16,511 nucleotides of DNA from an uncultured Moraxella sp. (GTDB lineage Bacteria > Pseudomonadota > Gammaproteobacteria > Pseudomonadales > Moraxellaceae). The stretch is from positions 1-16,511 of the forward strand of contig CALTTE010000039.1 in assembly GCA_943908405.1 (NCBI GenBank). Direction: 5' to 3'. Below are positions 7,430 to 14,254 of the stretch, one piece after another. The notes under the pieces are model-generated. The model was given only the letters and a program-made list of their open reading frames with translations. It was not told where the DNA came from and ran no database searches. Every line of letters begins with the position of its first letter. The first letter of the stretch is position 1. The position numbers and the translations under genes were made by a program.

Positions 7430-7837
7430 TTAGTTATCGCTTGATGAATTTTCGCTATCAGCATCTTGGGAACGTGCCAGTTCAGCACGACGACTGTCTT
7501 TGCGACGACGCTTTTCTTCAGCTTCTTTTTTAAGCGGTGATTCCTCTGTAATTGCTTCATCACGGCGAATAACTAGGCTACGCAAAATCGCATCATTATA
7601 ACGGAATAGCTCTTCTAGTTGAGCCAATGTTTCGTCATTGCACTCAATATTAAGTAACACATAATGAGCTTTGTGTACTTTATTGATGGGATAAGCCAAA
7701 TGACGACGACCCCAATCTTCCAAACGGTGATTGGTACCACCTTTTTCACTGACTAAATCTCTGTAGCGTGTTACCATATCGGCAACTTGGTTGCTTTGGT
7801 CTGGGTGCACAAGTAGCACCACTTCATAATGTCTCAT
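7430..7837 (-). CDS. rpsF: Small-subunit ribosomal protein bS6
   Basis: bS6 pairs with bS18 on the 30S platform, and the pair can repress its own operon by binding the leader. MRHYEVVLLVHPDQSNQV, LEDWGRRHLAYPINK and KAHYVLLNIEC are family hallmarks. The 135 residues include a charged C-terminal extension rich in E, K and R that ends SENSSSDN, so there is no terminal EE of the type that RimK extends in E. coli. The ATG is preceded by TAGGGAGT. It is the first gene of the operon, with a clear promoter 82 bases upstream. Confidence 0.98.
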   Translation of the reverse strand: MRHYEVVLLVHPDQSNQVADMVTRYRDLVSEKGGTNHRLEDWGRRHLAYPINKVHKAHYVLLNIECNDETLAQLEELFRYNDAILRSLVIRRDEAITEESPLKKEAEEKRRRKDSRRAELARSQDADSENSSSDN

Positions 7838-7861
7838 ATAGACTCCCTACGGATTAAAACA

Positions 7862-7910
7862 GCCATCACCGATGGTGATAGCAAGGAGAGCAATAGCATT
7901 TAACTATTGC
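7862..7910 (-). promoter_or_regulatory. Structured leader of the rpsF operon
   Basis: Two hairpins lie between the promoter and rpsF. The first, GCAATAG with CTATTGC (7890-7896 with 7904-7910), has a 7-bp stem. The second, ATCACC with GGTGAT (7865-7870 with 7874-7879), has a tight 3-nt loop and is extended by GC pairs after one mismatch. An ATCCGTAGGGAG follows, with CCG next to the ribosome site. rpsF leaders in many bacteria bind the S6:S18 complex through a CCG motif; whether this one folds that way is inference. Confidence 0.5.
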
Positions 7911-7918
7911 AATGCCAA

Positions 7919-7946
7919 ATTATAACACAAATTTTAAAACTTGCAA
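7919..7946 (-). promoter_or_regulatory. Promoter of rpsF-rpsR-rplI
   Basis: The minus strand has TTGCAA (7941-7946), a 16-bp spacer and a consensus TATAAT (7919-7924) preceded by TGT, an extended -10. The predicted start of transcription is about 75 bases before the rpsF ATG. Confidence 0.85.
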
Positions 7947-8065
7947 GCATCAATACAATAAATCAGCGAAAATAGATTATCCAAACCAAATAGCCAAACC
8001 AAGGTCAATATACCAAAATTTGATAATACCAACCAAGTATTTTACAATCGACACCATTATGCGTT

Positions 8066-8110
8066 AACTATCAACCACTTTGAACTATCAATCATTTTGA
8101 ACTAATCAAT
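8066..8110. repeat. Imperfect 17-bp tandem repeat after the 8116-8571 gene
   Basis: Unit one is AACTATCAACCACTTTG (8066-8082), unit two AACTATCAATCATTTTG (8083-8099), and a degenerate third, AACTAATCAAT, begins at 8100. The array ends just past the stop codon of the minus-strand membrane gene. The rest of the 8047-7950 stretch shows no gene. Confidence 0.7.
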
Positions 8111-8115
8111 GGTTG

Positions 8116-8571
8116 CTACTGAGTTTGATGTCTTTTTTGATAAACTTTAATTTTAATGGCTTGCCACAACGCCCCTAATGCCAGCAATAACGCCATTACA
8201 GCCAAAATGGGCAAAAAACTTTGTATCGCCAATGTAGGCTCGCCCATCAATAAATGATGTAGCACGTCAATAATTGCAGGGGCGTTGCTACTATCAAACG
8301 ATGGGTCGCTATTGATCATTGGCGTTAGTAAAATAGCGGCAGCAGCAATCCACACCACCCCCATTATTGTATCAAGCACTCTAGGTAGTAAGCGTGCCAA
8401 ACCCCAAAGCAGTATCAGTACCAGTAGCGATGCACCAATATAAGTGTAAAACGCCAATGAAGCCTCAGGAACGCCCTCAACAAAGCGTATCCACCAAAAA
8501 ACAATACGCCCCAATACTTCACTAATTTGCTCAAGAGGCAACCGCTCTACTAGCCTTTTTAAAAAATCCAT
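8116..8571 (-). CDS. Three-helix membrane protein of unknown function
   Basis: I do not recognise the family. From the ATG at 8571 the product has 151 residues. An amphipathic, tryptophan-containing N-terminus (MDFLKRLVERLPLEQ) is followed by hydrophobic helices near residues 41-62, 66-84 and 117-138, and a basic tail KIKVYQKRHQTQ, consistent with an inner-membrane protein. The open frame extends upstream to a TTG at 8643, with another ATG at 8601. A promoter-like element at 8600-8630 overlaps those starts, which favours 8571. No good ribosome site precedes any of the candidates, so the start is uncertain. It follows ycgL by about 100 bases and is followed by tandem repeats rather than a clear terminator. 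Confidence 0.7.
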   Translation of the reverse strand: MDFLKRLVERLPLEQISEVLGRIVFWWIRFVEGVPEASLAFYTYIGASLLVLILLWGLARLLPRVLDTIMGVVWIAAAAILLTPMINSDPSFDSSNAPAIIDVLHHLLMGEPTLAIQSFLPILAVMALLLALGALWQAIKIKVYQKRHQTQ

Positions 8572-8599
8572 ACCAGCAATTTTGTCGTAAAATAATGCC

Positions 8600-8630
8600 A
8601 TTTTAGCACATACACGGCAAAAACTGTCAA
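8600..8630 (-). promoter_or_regulatory. Promoter-like element before the membrane gene
   Basis: The minus strand has TTGACA (8625-8630), a 19-bp spacer and TGCTAAAAT (8600-8608), an extended -10. The spacer is long, but the TG extension may compensate. Transcription would start near 8593, about 22 bases before the ATG at 8571. Confidence 0.5.
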
Positions 8631-8668
8631 ACAATCGCACCAATCATAATATTTTATTATTTAACCAG

Positions 8669-9001
8669 CTAGTCAAATGCCTTATCTTGCAAAGCCTTGG
8701 TGTTGTTGATGGCTTGGCGTGCCAATATCTCAGATGGCGGGACCTGCACATAATAGCCTTGTGCTGTCAATTTTTCTTGGACTTGCTCAATATCTGCCAA
8801 CGCCAATTTGTCGTATTTTGCCAAATCCAAATGCATCACAAATATGCCAAAGCCCAATTTGGCCCGCAACTCATTTGGCAAGACACCGAGGCAATCTTGC
8901 AACTTTTCGGTATCATTTTCGGTATCGTTCAGATAATTGGGGCGGGCGATATACACATACCAATCGCTCATTTGGGGGAATTTATAAACATCGCAGTGCA
9001 T
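8669..9001 (-). CDS. ycgL: YcgL domain protein (UPF0745)
   Basis: The 110-residue protein starts MHCDVYKFPQMSDWYVYIARP, and its C-terminal part carries KLTAQGYYVQVPPSE. The N-terminal C-x-Y, the YVYIARP strand and the late QGYY-QVPP are the conserved parts of the YcgL domain, a small cytoplasmic alpha/beta fold whose biochemical role is not settled. Length matches the family. The ATG is preceded by a weak AAGGT. An extended -10 promoter at 9065-9075 lies about 64 bases upstream. Confidence 0.88.
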   Translation of the reverse strand: MHCDVYKFPQMSDWYVYIARPNYLNDTENDTEKLQDCLGVLPNELRAKLGFGIFVMHLDLAKYDKLALADIEQVQEKLTAQGYYVQVPPSEILARQAINNTKALQDKAFD

Positions 9002-9064
9002 TATATATTACCTTGATTACCTTGATTTTTTGAATCATTAAATTGTAAATCACCTTATTAATAA

Positions 9065-9075
9065 ATTATAGCACA
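9065..9075 (-). promoter_or_regulatory. Extended -10 promoter of ycgL
   Basis: TGTGCTATAAT on the minus strand is a perfect extended -10. No good -35 is visible at the usual distance. It abuts the stop codon of the upstream dehydrogenase gene (9076-9078). The leader contains a direct repeat of ACCTTGATT (9010-9027). Confidence 0.65.
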
Positions 9076-10161
9076 TCAAACAGGATTTTGTATTGCCAGC
9101 TGTTGGCACATATCCAACAAACGATTGGCATAACCCCATTCATTGTCATACCACGCAATGAGTTTGAATTGCTCGCCCGCTTGGTATAATTGACCGCCAT
9201 CAACAATCAGCGAGTGGCGGTTATGAATAAAATCGCTAGAAACCAATGGCTCATCGGTATAATCCATAACCCCAAGCAGTTGCTCGATAGTGGCGGTTTT
9301 TAAGACTTGCTTAAGCGTTGGTAAATCGCTTGGGGCTGTGAGTGTCAAGGTAACATCAATCATTGCCACATTGATGGTCGGCACGCGTACCGAATAACCG
9401 CTTAATTTGCCTTGTAAACTGGGCAAAATATGCAGTGTGGCCGCAATACTGCTTGAAGTGGTTGGTATGATGTTATGCCCCGATGCACGGGCTCGGCGCA
9501 AATCACGATGGGGGGCGTCAAGCACGTTTTGGTCGGTGGTAACGGCGTGAATTTCGGTGAGCATTGCACTTTTTACACCAAAGTGGTTATCAATTAGCCA
9601 AAGCAGTGGCACAAGGGCTTGGGTGGTACAAGAAACGCTTGAGATGATGGGATGGTTTTGGTGTAATTGGTTGCTATTGACCCCCATAACCACGCATTGG
9701 TCTATGGTATCAAACGGAGCTGCCCCAATAATCACTTGCTTAGCCCCTGCCTCAATATGGCGATAGGCACTGCTGTATTGGCGAAAATGTCCTGTACATT
9801 CTAACACCACATCAACGCCTAAGGCGTGCCACGGCAAATCGCTGGGGTTTGGCCGGTTAAATAAAGCAACATCAAAAGATTGGCTGTTGTGCTGAAGTGT
9901 GAGCGTTGTATTATTAACGCTGGCGGTGATACCAAAATCAGTCAATCTACCGTGAGTGCTGTCGTATTTGAGCAAATGTAGTAGCGTGGCAGGGTCGGCG
10001 ATGTCATTGATGGCAACAATATTGATATTGGGATAATCTTGTTGGTATTGCAAAAATACTCGCAAGACATTGCGTCCAATGCGTCCAAAGCCATTGATGG
10101 CGATATTAAGACGGTCGCCGTTAAGGTAGTTGTTGTTATGGTAGCTATTGCTAGTTGTCAT
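9076..10161 (-). CDS. GAPDH/erythrose-4-phosphate dehydrogenase family enzyme
   Basis: This is an NAD(P)-dependent phosphorylating aldehyde dehydrogenase of the GapA/Epd superfamily, acting in central carbon metabolism or, if Epd-like, in vitamin B6 synthesis. From the ATG at 10161 it has 361 residues. The Rossmann motif is NIAINGFGRIGRN, and an aspartate follows in AINDIAD, typical of NAD preference. The catalytic cysteine is C178 in SVSCTTQALVP and the histidine is in TEIHAVTTDQ; GYSVRVPTINV and AWYDNEWGYANR complete the fold. SCTTQ replaces the usual SCTTN. About 18 extra residues, rich in N, S and Y, precede the Rossmann strand. The ATG overlaps the end of the helicase gene by 11 bases; an upstream GTG at 10182 is possible. 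The exact substrate cannot be read from the sequence. Confidence 0.9.
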   Translation of the reverse strand: MTTSNSYHNNNYLNGDRLNIAINGFGRIGRNVLRVFLQYQQDYPNINIVAINDIADPATLLHLLKYDSTHGRLTDFGITASVNNTTLTLQHNSQSFDVALFNRPNPSDLPWHALGVDVVLECTGHFRQYSSAYRHIEAGAKQVIIGAAPFDTIDQCVVMGVNSNQLHQNHPIISSVSCTTQALVPLLWLIDNHFGVKSAMLTEIHAVTTDQNVLDAPHRDLRRARASGHNIIPTTSSSIAATLHILPSLQGKLSGYSVRVPTINVAMIDVTLTLTAPSDLPTLKQVLKTATIEQLLGVMDYTDEPLVSSDFIHNRHSLIVDGGQLYQAGEQFKLIAWYDNEWGYANRLLDMCQQLAIQNPV

Positions 10162-11881
10162 CGCTACTATCACTGTCTGCACTGATAAAAATTAACGCCA
10201 AACGCAAGGTTTGAAAATCCACGCTGGCATTTAGTTGGTCATAAATTGGGCGAAGCTTGATGTCATCGCTGTTTTGGTAGTCCAAACTTGCCAATGCTGA
10301 TTTTACTTGGGTTAAAACCGTATCGCTTGGGGCAAGATGGCTAATAGCCTCTGTGGATAGGCGTTGGTTTTTGATGAGTTTGCCCAAATGTTCAATGATG
10401 GTTGAGGTTGCAAGCCCCCGTTCTTTGGCGATTTGGGCGATGGTTTTGTTTTGTTTGATCAGTGCCAACGTTTGGTCTATAGAATTTGGCTCGTTTGTGG
10501 TGGTTTTATGGTTGTGTTTGCTGGCATTTTTTTGTAAAAATTTGGCTTGAGCGTCGCTGATGGTTTGGGGGTCTAAGTTGTTAAGCCAAGTTTCGCACTC
10601 GTCTGATAAATTTAAAAATCGGCGATTGGCAGCAGCGGCAAAGCTGTCCAGTTGTAGGCTTTTGTGGTTTAAGCCGTGCAATTTTAGCCCATCAAGATTG
10701 CGAATTCTGGATAAAGCAACATAGCCTTGTCCTAGCTCAAAGGTTTTTGATAAGTCAATTTCGGCAGCCTCTAGGGTCATTCCTTGTGATTTGTGTATGG
10801 TAATTGCCCAAGCAAGGCACAGCGGTATTTGCGTATAACTGGCCAGTGGCACACCATCTTCGCTGTCAATGCTCCAGTTATCAAATGCCACCACCAATAC
10901 TCGCCCATCGTTTAATTTAACTTTGGGCAATTCATCATCGTCTTTTTTGGTGAAGCCGACAATCTCACCCATACTGCCATTAAACACATTATCTTGGATA
11001 TTATTTTTGGTAAACATCACCTTTGCCCCTTTTTTTAGGGTCAAAATCTCAGGGGTACGGGCGTTTTTTTTCAAGGCTTTTAGTAGCTCTTTGTCGCCCA
11101 TTGCAATGGCAATAAAATCATAGGCTTTGCCGTCTAATTTGTCCAATTCGTCTTGATTGATTTTATCCACATTGATATTATGGGTATAAAGGCGAGTGCG
11201 GTTAATGTCAATGGCGTTATTTTTGGTCGCCAGTAGGGTTTCAATGGCGGTTTGGCTAACGTGTTGGGTGCGGATTTGATTTAAAATATCATTTAAGCCA
11301 AATTTATTGTCATCATTTTGGCGAAATTGTTCTGATAGGTAGCAAACTTTGATGGCAGGTGAGCCGTTGATGGTTTGATGGGCAAGCTCAATCCATACTT
11401 GCGACATAAAGGCAAATTTGTCTTTGGTGCTTTCGTGTTTTTCACCAATCGGGGGCAACTGAAAAAAATCACCCGACAAAATCACTTGTACGCCACCAAA
11501 AGGGCTTGGGTCTTCTCGTATGTAACGCAATACTTTGTTAATTAAATCCAGCTGTTTGGCGTGCAACATAGACACCTCATCAATAATCAATACGTTGACT
11601 GCCTTTAATCGCTCAACAAGGGTATCTTTGCGTTTTAAAAATTGCAAGGCTTTGTCGTCCATATCGCTATGAATGCCAATGCCCGCCCAAGAATGAATGG
11701 TTGTGCCGTTCATATGGGTAGCGGCAATGCCAGTGCTGGCGGTAATGGCAACAGCGACACCGTGCTTGTGCAGATAGTCAATGTATTGGTTGAGTAAATG
11801 GGTTTTACCTGCCCCTGCTTGTCCTGTCAAAAAAACGTGATAACCTTGTTTTAAGATTTCTAGGGCTTGGGATTGTTTCAT
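10151..11881 (-). CDS. Pif1-like superfamily 1B DNA helicase with a C-terminal helix-turn-helix region
   Basis: The 576-residue product is a nucleic-acid-dependent ATPase. Motifs in order are Walker A GQAGAGKT (20-27), motif Ia ITASTGIAA (46-54), Walker B DEVSM (101-105), motif III GDFFQLPP (137-144), YLSEQFRQ (181-188), IHKSQGMTL (362-370) and YVALSR (387-392). This set, especially GDFFQLPP and HKSQGMT, is that of Pif1/RecD-type 5'-3' helicases. From about residue 468 a separate region (IDQTLALIKQNKTIAQIAKE, then RGLATSTIIEHLGKL) resembles the HTH_40 domain found at the C-terminus of some RecQ and Pif1-like proteins. The ATG has only a weak ribosome site. Upstream are DnaA-box-like repeats and an extended -10 at 12122-12130. 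The 3' end overlaps the dehydrogenase start, suggesting co-transcription. Confidence 0.93.
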   Translation of the reverse strand: MKQSQALEILKQGYHVFLTGQAGAGKTHLLNQYIDYLHKHGVAVAITASTGIAATHMNGTTIHSWAGIGIHSDMDDKALQFLKRKDTLVERLKAVNVLIIDEVSMLHAKQLDLINKVLRYIREDPSPFGGVQVILSGDFFQLPPIGEKHESTKDKFAFMSQVWIELAHQTINGSPAIKVCYLSEQFRQNDDNKFGLNDILNQIRTQHVSQTAIETLLATKNNAIDINRTRLYTHNINVDKINQDELDKLDGKAYDFIAIAMGDKELLKALKKNARTPEILTLKKGAKVMFTKNNIQDNVFNGSMGEIVGFTKKDDDELPKVKLNDGRVLVVAFDNWSIDSEDGVPLASYTQIPLCLAWAITIHKSQGMTLEAAEIDLSKTFELGQGYVALSRIRNLDGLKLHGLNHKSLQLDSFAAAANRRFLNLSDECETWLNNLDPQTISDAQAKFLQKNASKHNHKTTTNEPNSIDQTLALIKQNKTIAQIAKERGLATSTIIEHLGKLIKNQRLSTEAISHLAPSDTVLTQVKSALASLDYQNSDDIKLRPIYDQLNASVDFQTLRLALIFISADSDSSDDN

Positions 11882-11893
11882 TGTGCTACTCGT

Positions 11894-11938
11894 AGTGTGT
11901 GGATAATAGTGTTTGGATAATAATAGTGTTTGGGTAAT
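11894..11938 (-). repeat. Three 14-bp repeats holding DnaA-box-like sequences
   Basis: Plus-strand units AGTGTGTGGATAAT (11894-11907), AGTGTTTGGATAAT (11908-11921) and AGTGTTTGGGTAAT (11925-11938) lie 13-57 bases upstream of the helicase ATG. Read on the minus strand, the unit nearest the gene contains TTATCCACA, a perfect DnaA box. The next is TTATCCAAA (one mismatch) and the third TTACCCAAA. The array could be an operator or only a slippage product. Confidence 0.6.
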
Positions 11939-12050
11939 GGTATTTTAGGTAAATGATTGGGTGTGAAAACAAAAATAGGAGCAAAGGCGTTTAAAAATAT
12001 ATTGGCTTGACCGAACGATCATATCAAAGACCATAAAACTGATTAACAAA

Positions 12051-12088
12051 GATAATAAAAACAAAAATAGATAATAAAAACAAAAATA
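12051..12088. repeat. Perfect 19-bp tandem duplication
   Basis: GATAATAAAAACAAAAATA occurs at 12051-12069 and again at 12070-12088 with no mismatch. It lies in the AT-rich region between the divergent helicase and flavoprotein genes. The rest of 11942-12120 shows no convincing gene. Confidence 0.9.
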
Positions 12089-12121
12089 AGTACAAGGCAA
12101 AAAAATGATAAAATAACCGTT

Positions 12122-12130
12122 ATTATAGCA
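12122..12130 (-). promoter_or_regulatory. Extended -10 element reading toward the helicase
   Basis: TGCTATAAT on the minus strand is a perfect extended -10, but no -35 is visible. It would give the helicase a leader of about 235 bases containing both the 19-bp duplication and the DnaA-box-like repeats. Confidence 0.45.
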
Positions 12131-12158
12131 TAAATTAGCCAAAGCCCCCAGTATTTTA

Positions 12159-12242
12159 ATGATGTTTTGGTTAATGGGCTTGAGCTTTGGTGTGTGGGTT
12201 TGTGGGCTTGGACTGGTGGCACAAAAATTAAATGGCAAATAA
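12159..12242 (+). CDS. Candidate 27-residue hydrophobic leader ORF
   Basis: ATG ATG TTT TGG opens a 27-codon frame (MMFWLMGLSFGVWVCGLGLV, then AQKLNGK) that would form one membrane helix. Its stop (12240-12242) lies 8-10 bases inside the flavoprotein ORF that starts at 12232. That overlap allows translational coupling and would explain why the flavoprotein ATG lacks a ribosome site. However, this ORF has no ribosome site either, and no family is recognised. Confidence 0.3.
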   Translation: MMFWLMGLSFGVWVCGLGLVAQKLNGK

Positions 12243-13620
12243 TGGGTTGGTTATGACTACTAATGCGGTAAGTTTTGACGTCACAAGCTGTGATATGGCA
12301 AGCTTTGACGTTATAAGTTTTGATGTGATCATTATTGGGGCAGGGGCGTCTGGGCTGTTTTGTGCGTTTAATGCTGCCAATCAAGGTTTGAGTGTGTTGG
12401 TCTTGGAGCATAGCAATAAGGTGGGTAAAAAAATTTTGATGAGTGGCGGTGGTCGCTGTAATTTTACCAATAGGCAAGTGAAACTTGATAATTTTGTTGG
12501 TACAAATCCTAAATTTACCCAATCGGCATTGGCACGGTTTGATAGCGAGGCGTTTTTGGCGTACATTGATAAGCACGGTATCGCTTATCACGAAAAATCG
12601 CACGGCGAGTTGTTTTGCGATGACAGTGCCAAGCAAGTAGTGGCAATGCTATTAAAAGAATGCCAAGACAGTGGCGTGGTTATAAAAACGCATACCAGCA
12701 TTGATGGCGTCAGCGATAATGCTGTTATCCAAGACAACATCACCCAAACCAATAACCGCATAAATAAAACTGATCGCTTTGTTGTTAATACAACGGGCGG
12801 GGCGTGTTATGGTTGTACTTATCTGGTGGTGGCGACAGGTGGGTTGTCCATTCCGACAATGGGGGCAACAGGCTTGGGTTATGAGTTGGCACGCCAATTT
12901 GGGCATTTGATTGTACCGACCACGCCAAGCCTTGTGCCGTTTACCTTTAGTGATGATATTAAGACAATGACCAATCAGCTGGCTGGCGTGTCGCATAATG
13001 TAAGTGTGTATAGCGACCGCTCAAAGCGTATGGGACTGGTGTTTGAGCGTCCAATGTTGTTTACCCATCGTGGACTGTCAGGGCCTGCAATGTTGCAATT
13101 GTCCAATTATTGGCAGTTGGGCGAGCCGATTTTTATTGATTTGTTGCCCCATAAGGACGCTGGCGACTATTTGTTGAGCCAAAAATTAACCCAGCCCAAA
13201 AAACGCATTCGCACGGTATTGGAGCCATTTTTTGCCAAAAATTTATTGCTGGCGTTGCAAGAAAAATTATGGCAGCCGCTTGCCCAAAAACCGCTTGCTG
13301 ATATTAGTCATCAATCGCTAATAGCACTGGGTCAAACGCTTAATAACTGGCGACTGATCCCATCAGGCACAGAAGGGTATCGGGTGGCGGAGGTAACTAA
13401 AGGCGGGGTGTGTAGTGATGAGATATCATCCAAAACCTTTGAGAGCAAATTAAAACAAGGCTTGTATTTTATTGGTGAGGTGATTGATGTGGCAGGCTGG
13501 CTTGGTGGTTATAATTTTCAGTGGGCGTGGGCAAGTGCTTATGCGTGTGCTTTGAGTTTGGGGCGTGAGCATTTAGATGGTGATAAGGCTTGCCAAGCCA
13601 ATCAAAGTTGTATAAGATGA
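12232..13620 (+). CDS. HI0933-family FAD/NAD(P)-dependent oxidoreductase (YhiN/BaiN type)
   Basis: The family (TIGR00275, flavoprotein HI0933) binds FAD with a Rossmann fold; physiological substrates are mostly unknown. The dinucleotide motif is FDVIIIGAGASGL (about 30-42), followed by the family signature KKILMSGGGRCNFTN (66-80), ATGGLS in the middle, and the C-terminal GEVIDVAGWLGGYNFQ (415-430). At 462 residues it is longer than the usual 390-400. About 30 residues come from an N-terminal extension built of a repeated SFDVx unit, and more from a polar insert around 160-195. Possible starts are 12232, 12253 and 12295; none has a good ribosome site, so the true N-terminus is open. The next gene lies 35 bases downstream and may be co-transcribed. 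Confidence 0.92.
   Translation: MANNGLVMTTNAVSFDVTSCDMASFDVISFDVIIIGAGASGLFCAFNAANQGLSVLVLEHSNKVGKKILMSGGGRCNFTNRQVKLDNFVGTNPKFTQSALARFDSEAFLAYIDKHGIAYHEKSHGELFCDDSAKQVVAMLLKECQDSGVVIKTHTSIDGVSDNAVIQDNITQTNNRINKTDRFVVNTTGGACYGCTYLVVATGGLSIPTMGATGLGYELARQFGHLIVPTTPSLVPFTFSDDIKTMTNQLAGVSHNVSVYSDRSKRMGLVFERPMLFTHRGLSGPAMLQLSNYWQLGEPIFIDLLPHKDAGDYLLSQKLTQPKKRIRTVLEPFFAKNLLLALQEKLWQPLAQKPLADISHQSLIALGQTLNNWRLIPSGTEGYRVAEVTKGGVCSDEISSKTFESKLKQGLYFIGEVIDVAGWLGGYNFQWAWASAYACALSLGREHLDGDKACQANQSCIR
12271..12330 (+). repeat. Four in-frame 15-bp repeats at the flavoprotein N-terminus
   Basis: Units at 12271-12285, 12286-12300, 12301-12315 and 12316-12330 encode SFDVT, SCDMA, SFDVI and SFDVI. The last runs straight into IIGAG, so the unit is a copy of the first beta strand of the Rossmann fold. 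The period is exactly five codons, so the frame is kept. Confidence 0.85.
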
Positions 13621-13655
13621 TTGGTATTTTAATTTTGTTTTTATAAGGACAAACA

Positions 13656-13988
13656 ATGTCAATGATTAGTGTGTCAGGGCAATTATTTGCAGATGATATT
13701 GAGCAGTTACACAAAGCAGGGGTAAAGACCATCATCAATAATCGCCCCGATGGTGAAGACCCAAGCCAACCTACCAGCGATGAGCTTGCTCGTATTTGTC
13801 AAGATTTTGGTATTGCTTATAAGCAAATCGCTTTTGCTGGCGGTATGATGACGATGGCACACGTCCAAGATTTTGCTGACTTTTATAACGACAGCCCAAA
13901 GCCAATACATATTTTTTGTCGCACAGGTAACCGCTCTAGCACCATCTTAGCAAAAGCCCGTGAGCTTGATTTGTTGGACGATGAGTAG
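13656..13988 (+). CDS. DUF442 / TIGR01244 sulfurtransferase-like or phosphatase-like protein
   Basis: The 110-residue protein is a small stand-alone member of the family also found fused to metallo-beta-lactamase domains (Blh type), which may handle sulfane sulfur or act as a phosphatase. SVSGQL at the N-terminus, GVKTIINNRPDGE (22-34) and the active loop IFCRTGNRS (C88, R93) are typical. The loop is of the CRxGxR form shared with rhodaneses. A good AAGGA site precedes the ATG by 7 bases. It is short and cytoplasmic, with no signal or membrane segment. The stop codon lies in a run of short direct repeats. Confidence 0.88.
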   Translation: MSMISVSGQLFADDIEQLHKAGVKTIINNRPDGEDPSQPTSDELARICQDFGIAYKQIAFAGGMMTMAHVQDFADFYNDSPKPIHIFCRTGNRSSTILAKARELDLLDDE

Positions 13989-14043
13989 CTTTTATACATT
14001 GAGTAGCGTTTATAAAGTATTGTTTATAAAGTAGCGTTTACAA
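13984..14043. repeat. Degenerate direct repeats at the end of the sulfurtransferase gene
   Basis: Variants of GAGTAGCGTTTATAAA recur about four times: GAGTAGCTTTTATACA (13984), GAGTAGCGTTTATAAA (14001), GTTTATAAA (14022) and GTAGCGTTTACAAAA (14031). The first unit contains the gene's TAG stop. Confidence 0.7.
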
Positions 14044-14229
14044 AACGTTTGGCGGTAAATTTTTGATTGAATAAATCCATTGAATTAAACCAATGGATTG
14101 TTGTTTGGCTTGGTAAGCTTGGCTTTTAGCTTGTTGGTAAAGCTTTTGATTTATTGACAAAGGTTTATTGGCAAAATTGACTGCTTTACCGCCTATTAAA
14201 ACGTAAACCAACAAGCAATCCCAAAACAA
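14038..14229 (-). CDS. Doubtful 63-residue ORF
   Basis: A minus-strand frame from a TTG at 14229 encodes a hydrophobic start (FWDCLLVYVLIGGKAV) and a polar K/Q/A-rich tail (KLYQQAKSQAYQAKQQ). There is no ATG and no good ribosome site, and the frame contains a perfect inverted repeat (14074-14099) that looks like a terminator. It could be the residue of a small gene downstream of the NTF2-like gene, or chance. Confidence 0.22.
   Translation of the reverse strand: MFWDCLLVYVLIGGKAVNFANKPLSINQKLYQQAKSQAYQAKQQSIGLIQWIYSIKNLPPNVL
14074..14099. terminator. Inverted repeat, possible terminator between convergent genes
   Basis: AATCCATTG (14074-14082) and CAATGGATT (14091-14099) form a perfect 9-bp stem with an 8-nt loop. 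On the plus strand GTTGTTTGG follows, a weak T tract. It lies about 86 bases after the sulfurtransferase stop, between convergent genes. Confidence 0.45.
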
Positions 14230-14254
14230 CCAAATAACCTAAAATCGCCAATCG

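Noticed and set aside
8687..9033. Plus-strand ORFs of 109 and 104 residues opposite ycgL
   Set aside because: ycgL on the other strand has clear family motifs and a promoter; these are its mirror frames.
11945..12238. 97-residue minus-strand ORF in the intergenic region
   Set aside because: The translation is mostly a readout of A/T repeats (F, Y, L runs) and has no ribosome site.
12043..12636. 197-residue minus-strand ORF across the flavoprotein start
   Set aside because: It lies opposite a well-supported coding sequence and the intergenic repeats, has low-complexity hydrophobic runs from the 19-bp duplication, and matches no family.
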